The notes below the pieces were generated by a model that saw only the letters and a list, made by a program, of their open reading frames with translations, ran no database searches and was not told where the DNA came from. The translations under genes were made by a program, and so were the position numbers. Of a DNA stretch of 64,000 nucleotides, positions 12,401 through 26,100 are shown in pieces. How positions within the stretch are numbered: position 1 is the first letter of the stretch; the number at the start of each line of letters is the position of its first letter. Location: the NCBI GenBank assembly GCA_907165135.1, contig CAJRAX010000007.1:1-64000 (forward strand). Direction: 5' to 3'. This DNA is from Oikopleura dioica (Eukaryota; Chordata; Appendicularia; Copelata; Oikopleuridae).

Positions 12401-14877
12401 GAAAACGCCAAAAAACGCATCAGAATTTTTTATTTTTTTTTATTTTTATGAACTGTAAATCATCTGAAAACGCCAAAAACGCATCAGAATTTTTTTTAAT
12501 TTTTTTTATTTTTTTGAACTGTAAATTATTTGAAAACGCCAAAAACGCATCAGAATTTTTTTATTTTTTTATTTTTATGAACTGTAAATCATCTAAAAAC
12601 GCCAAAAACGCATCAGAATTTTTCTTAATTTTTTCGATTTTTTAAACTGTCAATTATCTGAAAACGCCAAAAATGCATCAGAATTTTTATTAATTTTTTA
12701 TTTTTATGAATTGTAAATCATCTAATACAGCAAAAACGCATCAGAATTTTTCTCAATTTTTTATTATTTTTATGAACTGTAAATCATCTGAAAACGCAAA
12801 ACAACGCATCAGAATTTTGATTAATTTTTTATTTTTATGAACTGTAAATCATCTGAAAACGCCAAAAACGCATCAGAATTTTTTTAATTTTTTTTATTTT
12901 TATGAACTGTAAATCATCTGAAAACGCCAAAAACGCATCAGAATTTTTCTTAATTTTTTTTATTTTTTGAACTGTAAATCATCTGAAAATGCCAAAAACG
13001 CATCAGAATTTTTCTTAATTTTTTCGATTTTTTGAACTGTAAATCATCTGAAAACGCCAAAAACGCATCAGAATTTTTTAAATTTTTTTATTTTTATGAA
13101 CTGTAAATCATCTGAAAACGCCAAAAACGCATCAGAATTTTTTTTTATTTTTTTATTTTTATGAACTGTAAATCATCTGAAAACGCCAAAAACGCATCAG
13201 AATTTTTTTAATTTTTTTATTTTTATGAACTGTAAATTATCTGAAAACGCCAAAAAACGTATCAGAATTTTTTTTAATTTTTTTTTAAATTTTTATGAAC
13301 TGTTAATCATCTTAAAACGCCAAAAAACGCATCAGAATTTTTTTTATTTTTTTTTTATTTTGATGAACTGTAAATCATCTGAAAACGCCAAAAAACGCAT
13401 CAGAATTTTTTTAAATTTTTTTTTTTGTTTTTATGAACTGTAAATCATCTGAAAACGCCAAAAAACGCATCAGATTTTTTCTTAATTTTTTTTATTTTTT
13501 TGAACTGTTAATTATCTGAAAACGCCAAAAAACGCATCAGAATTTCTATTAATTTTTTTTTTTATTTTTATGAACTGTAAATTATCTGAAAACGCCAAAA
13601 AACGCATCAGAATTTTATTTTAATTTTCTTTTATTTTCATGAACTGTAAATCATCTGAAAACGCCAAAAAACGCATAAGAATTTTTTTTAATTTTTTTGA
13701 TTTGTAAATTATCTGAAAACGCCAAAAAACGCATCAGAATTTCTGTTAATTTTTTTTTATTTTTATGAACTGTAAATCATCTGAAAACGCCAAAAAACAT
13801 ATCATAATTTTTTTAAATTTTTTTTTTATTTTCATGAGCTGTAAATCATCTGAAAACGCCAAAAAACGCATCAGAATTTTTTTTAATTTTTTTTTTGTTT
13901 TTATGAACTGTAAATCATCTGAAAACGCCAAAAAACGCATCAGAATTTTTCTTAATTTTTTTTTTATTTTTTTGAACTGTTAATCATCTGAAAATGCCAA
14001 AAAACGCATCAGAATTTTTCTTAATTTTTTCGATTTTTTTGAACTGTAAATCATCTGAAAACGCCAAAAAACGCATCAGAATTTTTTTTAATTTTTTTTT
14101 TATTTTTATGAACTGTAAATCATCTGAAAACGCAAAAAAACGCATCACAGTTTTTTTTTAATTTTTTTTTTATTTTTATGAATTGTAAATCATCTAAAAA
14201 CGCAAAAAAACGCATCAGAATTTATATTTATTTTTTTTTTATTTTTATGAACTGTAAATCATCTGAAAACGCCAAAAAACGCATCAGAATTTTTTTTTAT
14301 TTTTTTTTTATTTTTTTGAACTGTAAATTATCTGAAAACGCCAAAAAACGCATCAGAATTTCTATATATTTTTTTTTTTATTTTTATGAACTGTAAATTA
14401 TCTGAAAACGCCAAAAAACGCATCAGAATTTTATTTTAATTTTCTTTTATTTTCATGAACTGTAAATCATCTGAAAACGCCAAAAAACGCATAAGAATTT
14501 TTTTTAATTTATTTGATTTGTAAATTATCTGAAAACGCCAAAAAACGCATCAGAATTTCTGTTAATTTTTTTTTATTTTTAGGAACTGTAAATCATCTGA
14601 AAACGCCAAAAAACATATCATAATTTTTTAAATTTTTTTATTTTCATGAACTGTAAATCATCTGAAAATGCCAAAAACGCATCAGAATTTTTTATTTTTT
14701 TTATTTTTATGAACTGTAAATCATCTGAAAACGCCAAAAACGCATCAGAATTTTTCTTAATTTTTTCGATTTTTTGAACTGTAAATTATCTGAAAACGCC
14801 ACAAAACGCATCAGAATTTTTCTTAATTTTTTTTTTATTTTTATGAACTGTTCATCATCTGAAAACGCCAAAAACGC

Positions 14878-15170
14878 TAAAAAAGATGAAGCTTTGAATG
14901 AACACTTCTAAAAATTTAAAATGAAGAAAGAGAAAAAATATCGATAAGTAAATTTTTTACAGATTTTGAAAAAGGGCAGTGAAATAATATATACAGCTCT
15001 CTTTCGTGAGATGGACCTTGTCTTCTGTGTACGCCAGTTTGAAAGGAAGGCTGATGTCCGATGTTTGAAGAAAATTGCCAGTCGAAGCAAACTAAAGAGA
15101 GAGTAAAATCATTGAATTGCCATAACCGTACAGAATCAATCATCGATATATCGATAATATCGATTTTTTT
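14878..15170. repeat. 290-bp interspersed block, copy 4
   Basis: Same junctions; the A-run after the start is one base shorter than in copies 1-3. It lies about 5.7 kb after copy 3. Confidence 0.9.
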
Positions 15171-18100
15171 GAGCTGTAAATCATCTAAAAACGCAAAAAA
15201 CGCATCAGAATTTATATTTCTTTTTTTATTTTTATGAACTGTAAATCATCTGAAAACGCCAAAAACGCATCAGAATTTTTCTTAATTTTTTCGATTTTTT
15301 GAACTGTAAATTATCTGAAAACGCCAAAAAACGCATGAGAATTTCTATTAATTTTTTTTTATATTTTTATGAACTGTAAATCATCTGAAAATGCCAAAAA
15401 ACACATCAGAATTTTTTTAATTTTTTTTTTTTTTTATGAACTGTAAATCATCTGAAAACGCCAAAAAACGCATCAGAATTTTTCTTAATTTTTTCGATTT
15501 TTTGAACTGTAAATTATCTGAAAACGCCACAAAACGCATCAGAATTTTTATTTTTTTTTTTATGAACTGTTCATCATCTGAAAACGCCAAAAACGCATCA
15601 GAATTTTTATTAATTTTTTATTTTTATGAACTGTTCATCATCTGAAAACGCAAAAAACGCATCAGAATTTTTCTTTATTTTTTATTTTTATGAACTGTTC
15701 ATCATCTGAAAACGCCAAAAACGCATCAGATTTTTTAATTTTTTTTTATTTATATGAACTGTAAATCATCTGAAAACGCCAGAAAACGCATCAGAATTTT
15801 TTTTTTTTTTTATATATTTTTTGAACTGTAAATCATCTGAAAACGCCAAAAAACGTATCAGAATTTTTTTTAATTTTTTTTTAAAATTTTTATGAACTGT
15901 TAATCATCTTAAAACGCCAAAAAACGCATCAGAATTTTTTTTATTTTTTTTTTATTTTTATGAACTGTAAATTATCTAAAAACGTCAAAAAACGCATCAG
16001 AATTTTTTTTAATTTTTTTTTGTTTTTATGAACTGTAAATCATCTGAAAACGCCCAAAAACGCATCAGAATTTTTCTTAACTTTTTTTATTTTTTGAACT
16101 GTAAATCATCTGAAAATGCCAAAAACGCATCAGAATTTTTCTTAATTTTTTCGATTTTTTGAACTGTAAATCATCTGAGAACGCCAAAAACGCATCAGAA
16201 TTTTTTAATTTTTTATTTTTATGAACTGTAAATCATCTGAAAACGCCAAAAACGCATCAGAATTTTTTTTTATTTTTTTATTTTTATGAACTGTAAATCA
16301 TCTGAAAACGCCAAAAAACGCATCAGAATTTTTTTTAATTTTTTTTTATTTTTATGAACTGTAAATTATCTGAAAACGCCAAAAACGCATCAGAATTTTT
16401 TTATTTTTTTATTTTTATGAACTGTAAATCATCTAAAAACGCCAAAAAACGCATCAGAATTTTTCTTAATTTTTTTCGATTTTTTTAAACTGTCAATTAT
16501 CTGAAAACGCCAAAAAATGCATCAGAATTTTTATTAATTTTTTTTTTATTTTTATGAATTGTAAATCATCTAATACAGCAAAAAACGCATCAGAATTTTT
16601 CTCAATTTTTTTATTATTTTTATGAACTGTAAATCATCTGAAAACGCAAAACAACGCATCAGAATTTTGATTAATTTTTTTTTTATTTTTATGAACTGTA
16701 AATCATCTGAAAACGCCAAAAAACGCATCAGAATTTTTTTTAATTTTTTTTTTTATTTTTATGAACTGTAAATCATCTGAAAACGCCAAAAAACGCATCA
16801 GAATTTTTCTTAATTTTTTTTTATTTTTTTGAACTGTAAATCATCTGAAAATGCCAAAAAACGCATCAGAATTTTTCTTAATTTTTTCGATTTTTTGAAC
16901 TGTAAATCATCTGAAAACGCCAAAAACGCATCAGAATTTTTTAAATTTTTTTATTTTTATGAACTGTAAATCATCTGAAAACGCCAAAAACGCATCAGAA
17001 TTTTTTTTATTTTTTTTATTTTTATGAACTGTAAATCATCTGAAAACGCCAAAAACGCATCAGAATTTTTTTAATTTTTTTATTTTTATGAACTGTAAAT
17101 TATCTGAAAACGCCAAAAACGTATCAGAATTTTTTTAATTTTTTTAAATTTTTATGAACTGTTAATCATCTTAAAACGCCAAAAACGCATCAGAATTTTT
17201 TTATTTTTTTTTATTTTGATGAACTGTAAATCATCTGAAAACGCCAAAAACGCATCAGAATTTTTTAAATTTTTTTGTTTTTATGAACTGTAAATCATCT
17301 GAAAACGCCAAAAACGCATCAGATTTTTCTTAATTTTTTATTTTTTTGAACTGTTAATTATCTGAAAACGCCAAAAACGCATCAGAATTTCTATTAATTT
17401 TTTTTTATTTTTATGAACTGTAAATTATCTGAAAACGCCAAAAACGCATCAGAATTTTATTTTAATTTTCTTTTATTTTCATGAACTGTAAATCATCTGA
17501 AAACGCCAAAAACGCATAAGAATTTTTTAATTTTTTGATTTGTAAATTATCTGAAAACGCCAAAAACGCATCAGAATTTCTGTTAATTTTTTTATTTTTA
17601 TGAACTGTAAATCATCTGAAAACGCCAAAAACATATCATAATTTTTTAAATTTTTTTATTTTCATGAGCTGTAAATCATCTGAAAACGCCAAAAACGCAT
17701 CAGAATTTTTTAATTTTTTTTGTTTTTATGAACTGTAAATCATCTGAAAACGCCAAAAACGCATCAGAATTTTTCTTAATTTTTTTTTATTTTTTGAACT
17801 GTTAATCATCTGAAAATGCCAAAAACGCATCAGAATTTTTCTTAATTTTTTCGATTTTTTGAACTGTAAATCATCTGAAAACGCCAAAAACGCATCAGAA
17901 TTTTTTTAATTTTTTTATTTTTATGAACTGTAAATCATCTGAAAACGCAAAAACGCATCACAGTTTTTTTTTAATTTTTTTTTTATTTTTATGAATTGTA
18001 AATCATCTAAAAACGCAAAAAACGCATCAGAATTTATATTTATTTTTTTTTATTTTTATGAACTGTAAATCATCTGAAAACGCCAAAAAACGCATCAGAA

Positions 18101-18685
18101 TTTTTTTTAATTTTTTTTTTATTTTTTTGAACTGTAAATTATCTGAAAACGCCAAAAAACGCATCAGAATTTCTATTAATTTTTTTTTTTATTTTTATGA
18201 ACTGTAAATTATCTGAAAACGCCAAAAAACGCATCAGAATTTTATTTTAATTTTCTTTTATTTTCATGAACTGTAAATCATCTGAAAACGCCAAAAAACG
18301 CATAAGAATTTTTTTTAATTTATTTGATTTGTAAATTATCTGAAAACGCCAAAAAACGCATCAGAATTTCTGTTAATTTTTTTTTATTTTTAGGAACTGT
18401 AAATCATCTGAAAACGCCAAAAAACATATCATAATTTTTTTAAATTTTTTTTTTATTTTCATGAACTGTAAATCATCTGAAAATGCCAAAAAACGCATCA
18501 GAATTTTTTTATTTTTTTTTTTTTATGAACTGTAAATCATCTGAAAACGCCAAAAACGCATCAGAATTTTTCTTAATTTTTTCGATTTTTTGAACTGTAA
18601 ATTATCTGAAAACGCCACAAAACGCATCAGAATTTTTATTAATTTTTTTTATGAACTGTTCATCATCTGAAAACGCCAAAAACGC

Positions 18686-18979
18686 TAAAAAAGATGAAGC
18701 TTTGAATGAACACTTCTAAAAATTTAAAATGAAGAAAGAGAAAAAATATCGATAAGTAAATTTTTTACAGATTTTGAAAAAGGGCAGTGAAATAATATAT
18801 ACAGCTCTCTTTCGTGAGATGGACCTTGTCTTCTGTGTACGCCAGTTTGAAAGGAAGGCTGATGTCCGATGTTTGAAGAAAATTGCCAGTCGAAGCAAAC
18901 TAAAGAGAGAGTAAAATCATTGAATTGCCATAACCGTACAGAATCAATCATCGATATATCGATAATATCGATTTTTTTG
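18686..18979. repeat. 290-bp interspersed block, copy 5
   Basis: Same junctions, about 3.8 kb after copy 4. The satellite following it closely parallels that following copy 4 (same variant monomers such as CGCATGAGAATTT), showing that the block travels with its neighbouring monomers as a higher-order unit. Confidence 0.9.
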
Positions 18980-21372
18980 AGCTGTAAATCATCTAAAAAC
19001 GCAAAAAAACGCATCAGAATTTATATTTCTTTTTTTTATTTTTATGAACTGTAAATCATCTGAAAACGCCAAAAACGCATCAGAATTTTTCTTAATTTTT
19101 TCGATTTTTTGAACTGTAAATTATCTGAAAACGCCAAAAAACGCATGAGAATTTCTATTAATTTTTTTTTATATTTTTATGAACTGTAAATCATCTGAAA
19201 ATGCCAAAAAACACATCAGAATTTTTTAATTTTTTTTTTTTTATGAACTGTAAATCATCTGAAAACGCCAAAAACGCATCAGAATTTTTTAATTTTTTAT
19301 ATTTTTATGAACTGTAAATCATCTGAAAACGCCAAAAACGCATCAGAATTTTTCTTAATTTTTTCGATTTTTTTGAACTGTAAATTATCTGAAAACGCCA
19401 AAAACGCATCAGAATTTTTTTTTTTTTTTTATATTTTTTTGAACTGTAAATCATCTGAAAACGCCAAAAACGTATCAGAATTTTTTAAATTTTTTTAATT
19501 TTTATGAACTGTTAATCATCTAAAAACGCCAAAAACGCATCAGAATTTTTTAATTTTTTATTTTTAAAAACTGTAAATTATCTAAAAACGCCAAAAACGC
19601 ATCAGAATTTTTTTAATTTTTTTGTTTTTATGAACTGTAAATCATCTGAAAACGCCAAAAACGCATTAGAATTTTTCTTTTTTTTTATATATTTTTTGAA
19701 CTGTAAATCATCTGAAAACGCCAAAAACGTATCAGAATTTTTTAATTTTTTTAATTTTTATGAACTGTTAATCATCTAAAAACGCCAAAAACGCATCAGA
19801 ATTTTTTTAATTTTTTATTTTTAAAAACTGTAAATTATCTAAAAACGCCAAAAACGCATCAGAATTTTTTAATTTTTTTTGTTTTTATGAACTGTAAATC
19901 ATCTGAAAACGCCAAAAACGCATCAGAATTTTTCTTAATTTTTTTATTTTTTGAACTGTTAATCATCTGAAAATGCCAAAAACGCATCAGAATTTTTCTT
20001 AATTTTTTGATTTTTTGAACTGTAAATCATCTGAAAACGCCAAAAACGCATCAGAATTTTTTAAATTTTTTTATTTTTATGAACTGTAAATCATCTGAAA
20101 ACGCAAAAAAACGCATCACAGTTTTTTTTTAATTTTTTTTTTATTTTTATGAATTGTAAATCATCTAAAAACGCAAAAAAACGCATCAGAATTTATATTT
20201 ATTTTTTTTTTATTTTTATGAACTGTAAATCATCTGAAAACGCCAAAAAACGCATAAGAATTTTTTTTAATTTTTTTTTCGATTTTTTTGAACTGTAAAT
20301 TATCTGAAAACGCCAAAAAACGCAACAGAATTTTTTTTAATTTTTTTTTTATTTTTATGAACTGTAAATCATCTGAAAACGCCAAAAAACGCATCAGAAT
20401 TTTTCTTAATTTTTTCGATTTTTTTGAACTGTAAATTATCTGAAAACGCCACAAAACGCATCAGAATTTTTATTAATTTTTTTTTTTATGAACTGTTCAT
20501 CATCTGAAAATGCCAAAAACGCATCAGAATTTTTATTAATTTTTTATTTTTATGAACTGTTCATCATCTGAAAACGCAAAAAACGCATCAGAATTTTTCT
20601 TTTTTTTTTATTTTTATGAACTGTTCATCATCTGAAAACGCCAAAAACGCATCAGATTTTTTTAATTTTTTTTTATTTATATGAACTGTAAATCATCTGA
20701 AAACGCCAGAAAACGCATCAGAATTTTTCTTTTTTTATATATTTTTTGAACTGTAAATCATCTGAAAACGCCAAAAAACGTATCAGAATTTTTTAATTTT
20801 TTTAAAATTTTTATGAACTGTTAATCATCTTAAAACGCCAAAAAACGCATCAGAATTTTTTTATTTTTTTTTATTTTTATGAACTGTAAATTATCTAAAA
20901 ACGTCAAAAAACGCATCAGAATTTTTTTAATTTTTTTTTTTTTTTATGAACTGTAAATCATCTGAAAACGCCAAAAACGCATCAGAATTTTTCTTAATTT
21001 TTTTATTTTTTGAACTGTAAATCATCTGAAAATGCCAAAAAACGCATCAGAATTTTTCTTAATTTTTTTTTTTTGGTTTTTATGAACTGTAAATCATCTG
21101 AAAACGCCAAAAAACGTATCAGAATTATTTTTAATTTTTTTTTAAAATTTTTATGAACTGTTAATCATCTTAGAACGCCAAAAAACGCATCAGAATTTTT
21201 TTTATTTTTTTTTTATTTTTATGAACTGTAAATTATCTAAAAACGTCAAAAAACGCATCAGAATTTTTTTTAATTTTTTTTTTTTATTTTTATGAACTGT
21301 AAATAATCTGAAAACGCCAAAAAACGCATCAGAATTTTTTTTTATTTTTTTTTTATTTTTATGAACTGTAAA

Positions 21373-21725
21373 TGTCCTCTTTTTCCACAGCCATGACATT
21401 CAGGAAGCAAGCGGCATTCTGGGCGAATATGACCTCTTTTCCCACAATTTGTACAAGATTTCGATTGGGAAGATGAGTTATGTTTTTGACCACTTTTGTT
21501 CCTGTTATCCGAGAATGTATTGACTGATCGCTTGCTTTTGTGAAGGTTGTATAGTCTATTAGCAAGTTGGATTCTTCTCATCGGATCACTGTCATCATAA
21601 ACGTCCAATCCCCAATTTTCCGAGTTTTTTATGTAGTTCGGTATGAGCTTTTCAAAGTGTTCCATACTCGTTGTGAGGAGACCTTCTTTGTCCAAATTCG
21701 GATATTTGATTTTCGTCAATTTCAT
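21373..21725 (-). pseudogene. Element A: Gag, zinc-knuckle part, truncated
   Basis: This continues the preceding Gag in the -1 frame. It has a Ser/Asn/Lys-rich linker and then one complete CCHC knuckle (CTNCGKRGHIRPEC, pattern CX2CX4HX4C). A second knuckle (CHGCGKRGH) loses its last cysteine because the satellite junction at 21372/21373 cuts the codon series. Zinc knuckles bind the element's RNA in Gag particles. Translation past the junction runs into satellite sequence and is meaningless. Confidence 0.75.
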
Positions 21726-22777
21726 TATTTTTTCAAAAAGCGCTTCAGGTCCTTGTCGCGAGACTCTTCGAATTTGAGATTGGCGAGGGACATGCTCGCT
21801 TCAGCTTCGTCAATTTGTAGCTCATTTTCGAGTACAGATAGAAGGTCTTCATAGTTTTTATTTGCTGTCTGGGAGAAGGACTCAAGTATCGGGCCAAATG
21901 ATTTCGTCGGAATATTTTCCAAAATAAGCTGGCATTTTTCTTTATCATTCAATGGCCGTTTTCGTGAAAAGTCGATCATAAAGATTACTTTGTTTGCCCA
22001 GTCTTTTATTCCGAGACCGGAATCGGCAAACTTTGGAATTCGGTGATTTTTCCATTTTTCAGCCCAATTGTCGGAATCGTCTTTGCTATCAGTTGTGTTG
22101 TTGACTTGGTAGCTTCTTGGCCTCGGTCGCGTAAATGTTGCTTCTTCATTAAACAGCGGGTTTTCACTGAATGTCCGGTTTACTTCGTCTTCAGTCTGTC
22201 TAATGCTTTCATCAATTTGATCTGGACCGTCGTCTACAGCATCTTCGAAAATTGTTTCATTATTAGAACTTTCGCTGGCATTTTCTTGCTCCATTTGAAC
22301 TGCAATTTCTAATCCACTGTTTACGATTGGTTTATTAATGTTAACCGTGTGGATTATTGTTCTTATTGCGTAGATAACAAATCCGGGTAATCCTTCGTCT
22401 GTAAGTTGTAGGAGCTCTTCAACGTCTAATAGCGATGTTCTTCTTCTGAGACTTTCGTTCGTTTTAAAATCGTGAAGTAGTGTTGAAAAAGCTTTGACTT
22501 GATTCCTGTAGACTGGAATTTCTCGAAGTTCGATCGGGATCAGAAAGAATCGTCCGCGATATGTAGAAAAGATAAAAACAATGTATTCAAGATTCAGTTC
22601 TTTCAAGCGTTCAACAATTTCAGCGTTCGTAGGTATTTGATTTGTCTGTCTGTAGTTCGTCTGTGTTTCTTCGTCTCCGTGTACCAATGGAAGAAAAAGA
22701 AGACTCTGTCTTATGGCAGCTGATACTTTACTCGTATAGTGTAACGCTTTGTTTATAATTGTTGAAGCATCTGACAT
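21725..22777 (-). pseudogene. Element A: Gag, N-terminal part
   Basis: An open frame of 350 residues starts at the ATG at 22777. The N-terminal ~170 residues are mixed helical/hydrophobic and do not match a family I recognise. Residues about 170-230 are acidic and Asn/Glu-rich. The last ~110 residues (WAEKWKNHRIPKFADS onward) look like a retrotransposon Gag capsid region. The frame ends at a TAA just after an A6 run, and the following -1 frame continues with the nucleocapsid part at 21373-21725. The two are therefore one Gag broken by a homopolymer-length change. There is no pol downstream because the satellite begins. Confidence 0.7.
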
Positions 22778-22825
22778 GAAACATAAAACCCTTTCCTTTT
22801 CTGGCTCTCTGCTGGGGCGCGAATT

Positions 22826-22841
22826 CGTAGCGAGGTCACCA
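22826..22841 (-). other. Possible tRNA primer binding site of element A
   Basis: On the minus strand TGGTGACCTCGCTACG lies two bases after CTCA, about 50 bases before the gag ATG. TGG start and CA...TGG spacing fit a primer binding site. Element C has TGGTGACC at its own site. The primer tRNA is not identified. Confidence 0.45.
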
Positions 22842-23033
22842 GATGAGAGATCCGAACTTTCTCTCGTAGTTGTTCTCTTGGTTTCCTGCAGGAAGGGGAC
22901 TCTACTTGGCCGGTTCTATTGTTTTATTTCAGTAATTCAGAGAGTGTCTTGTTCAGGGTAGTGCAGGGCTATTTCTAGTGCGCGAGGCGCCTGGCCTAAT
23001 GATAAGAGATGAGAGGGGACGGGCGAGAAGTGA

Positions 23034-23185
23034 GCTCGGGGAAAATTCCGATCCCACATCCCACCCAAGTCCGAGAGAAGCAATAGCGTCAGTGAATCTA
23101 GAGGTGGTCATTCTGGCAGTTCCCGTGGAACCGGCCGAGGATATTTTCAAAATCATACTCAGCAACAAGGGCGACAACAGTATCA
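23034..23185 (+). pseudogene. Short plus-strand Gly/Arg/Gln-rich coding piece
   Basis: After a stop at 23031, the plus strand stays open to the satellite junction. It encodes a Ser-rich segment followed by an RGG-like stretch (SRGGHSGSSRGTGRGYF) and then Gln-rich residues. Such sequence is typical of RNA-binding tails, including some Gag C termini, and is unlikely by chance in this AT-rich context. Its orientation is opposite to the neighbouring Gag, so it is probably a separate fragment. No function can be assigned. Confidence 0.35.
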
Positions 23186-26100
23186 AACTGTAAATCATCT
23201 GAAAACGCCAGAAAACGCATCAGAATTTTTCTTAATTTTTTTTTTTTGGTTTTTATGAACTGTAAATCATCTGAAAACGCCAAAAAACGCATCAGAATTT
23301 TGATTAATTTTTTTTTTATTTTTATGAACTGTAAATCATCTGAAAACGCCAAAAAACGCATCAGAATTTTTTTTAATTTTTTTTTATTTTTATGAACTGT
23401 AAATCATCTGAAAACGCCAAAAAACGCATCAGAATTTTTCTTAATTTTTTTTTATTTTTTTGAACTGTTAATCATCTGAAAATGCCAAAAACGCATCAGA
23501 ATTTTTCTTAATTTTTTCGATTTTTTGAACTGTTAATCATCTGAAAACGCCAAAAAACGCATCAGAATTTTTTAAATTTTTTTATTTTTATGAACTGTAA
23601 ATCATCTGAAAACGCCAAAAACGCATCAGAATTTTTTTATTTTTTTATTTTTATGAACTGTAAATCATCTGAAAACGCCAAAAACGCATCAGAATTTTTT
23701 AATTTTTTTATTTTTATGAACTGTAAATTATCTGAAAACGCCAAAAAACGTATCAGAATTTTTTAAATTTTTTAAATTTTTATGAACTGTTAATCATCTT
23801 AAAACGCCAAAAACGCATCAGAATTTTTTTTTTTTTTTATTTTTATGAACTGTAAATTATCTAAAAACGCCAAAAAACGCATCAGAATTTTTTTTTTTTT
23901 TTTTTGTTTTTATGAACTGTAAATCATCTGAAAACGCCAAAAACGCATCAGAATTTTTCTTAATTTTTTATTTTTTGAACTGTTAATTATCTGAAAACGC
24001 CAAAAAACGCATCAGAATTTTTCTTTATTTTTTTATTTTTTGAACTGTAAATCATCTGAAAATGCCAAAAACGCATCAGAATTTTTCTTAATTTTTTCGA
24101 TTTTTTTGAACTGTAAATCATCTGAAAACGCCAAAAACGCATCAGAATTTTTTAAATTTTTTTATTTTTATGAACTGTAAATCATCTGAAAACGCCAAAA
24201 ACGCATCAGAATTTTTTTATTTTTTTATTTTTATGAACTGTAAATCATCTGAAAACGCCAAAAACGCATCAGAATTTTTTTAATTTTTTTGTTTTTATGA
24301 ACTGTAAATCATCTGAAAACGCCAAAAAACGCATCAGAATTTTTCTTAATTTTTTTTTATTTTTTTGAACTGTAAATCATCTGAAAATGCCAAAAAACGC
24401 ATCAGAATTTTTCTTAATTTTTTTCGATTTTTTTAAACTGTCAATTATCTGAAAACGCCAAAAAATGCATCAGAATTTTTTTTTATTTTTTTTTTATTTT
24501 AATGAACTGTAAATCATCTGAAAACGCCAAAAAACGCATCAGAATTTCTTTTAATTTTTTTATTTTTATGAACTGTAAATTATCTGAAAACGCCAAAAAA
24601 CGCATCAGAATTTTTTTAATTTTTTTATTTTTATGAACTGTAAATCATCTAAAAACGCCAAAAACGCATCAGAATTTTTCTTAATTTTTTTCGATTTTTT
24701 TAAACTGTCAATTATCTGAAAACGCCAAAAATGCATCAGAATTTTTATTAATTTTTTATTTTTATGAATTGTAAATCATCTAATACGGCAAAAACGCATC
24801 AGAATTTTTCTCAATTTTTTATTATTTTTATGAACTGTAAATCATCTGAAAACGCAAAACAACGCATCAGAATTTTGATTAATTTTTTTATTTTTATGAA
24901 CTGTTAATCATCTGAAAACGCCAAAAACGCATCAGAATTTTTTAATTTTTTTTATTTTTATGAACTGTAAATCATCTGAAAACGCCAAAAACGCATCAGA
25001 ATTTTTCTTAATTTTTTTATTTTTTTGAACTGTAAATCATCTGAAAATGCCAAAAACGCATCAGAATTTTTCTTAATTTTTTCGATTTTTTTGAACTGTA
25101 AATCATCTGAAAACGCCAAAAACGCATCAGAATTTTTCTTAATTTTTTATTTTTTGAACTGTAAATCATCTGAAAATGCCAAAAATGCATCAGAAATTTT
25201 CTTAATTTTTTTCGATTTTTTTGAACTGTAAATTATCTGAAAACGCCAAGAAACGCATAAGAATTTTTTAATTTTTTTTATTTTTATGAACTGTAAATCA
25301 TCTGAAAACGCCAAAAACGCATCAGAATTTTTCTTAATTTTTTTGATTTTTGAACTGTTAATTATCTAAAAACGCCAAAAAACGCATCAGAATTTTTTTT
25401 TAATTTTTGTTTTTATTTTTTTGAACTGTAAATCATCTGAAAACGCCGAAAAACGCATCAGAATTTTTCTTAATTTTTTTCGATTTTTTTGAGCTGTAAA
25501 TTATCTGAAAACGCCAAAAAACGCATCAGAATTTTTTTTAATTTTTTTTATATTTTTATGAACTGTAAATCATCTAAAAACGCCAAAAAACGCATCAGAA
25601 TTTTTCTTTATTTTTTTTGATTTTTGAACTGTTAATTATCTAAAAACGCCAAAAAACGCATCAGAATTTTTTTTTAATTTTTTTTTTTATTTTTATAAAC
25701 TGTAAATCATCCGAAAACGCCAAAAAACGAATCAGAATTTTTTTTTTTTTTTTATTTTTATGAACTGTAAATCATCTGTAAACGCCAAAAAATGCATCAG
25801 AATTTTTCTTAATTTTTTTCGATTTTTTTGAACTGAAAATTATCTGAAAACGCCAAAAAACGCATCAGAATTTTTATTAATTTTTTTTTATTTTTTTGAA
25901 CTGTAAATCATCTGAAAATGCCAAAAAATGCATCAGAAATTTTCTTAATTTTTTTCGATTTTTTTGAACTGTAAATTATTTGAAAACGCCAAGAAACGCA
26001 TAAGAATTTTTTTTAATTTTTTTTTTTTATTTTTATGAACTGTAAATCATCTGAAAACGCCAAAAAACGCATCAGAATTTTTCTTTATTTTTTTTGATTT

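Larger units (their letters stand above)
3077..21372. repeat. Satellite block 1 (AT-rich tandem repeat, monomer about 63-70 bp)
   Basis: The monomer core is GAACTGTAAATCATCTG, then AAAACGCCAAAAAACGCATC, then AGAATTTTT, followed by a variable T-rich linker (CTTAATTTTTTCGATTTTTT or TTTTATTTTTAT types). Variants such as AACTGTCAATTAT, CTAATACGGC, GTTCATCATC and ACATATCATAATT recur in fixed order, giving higher-order repeats. Copies of the 290-bp block interrupt it. Open frames on both strands arise only because many monomers are multiples of three; their products are the same short low-complexity peptide repeated, so no gene is called. Confidence 0.97.
21373..23185 (-). mobile_element. Element A: truncated retroelement leader/gag fragment in the satellite
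   Basis: This 1.8-kb non-satellite insertion is flanked by the 9-bp direct repeat AACTGTAAA (21364-21372 and 23186-23194), which is part of the satellite monomer. Its ends read TG...CA on the plus strand. It carries a minus-strand gag without pol, a possible primer binding site, and a short plus-strand-coding piece at its right end. It is either a rearranged element or a composite of two fragments. Confidence 0.75.
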
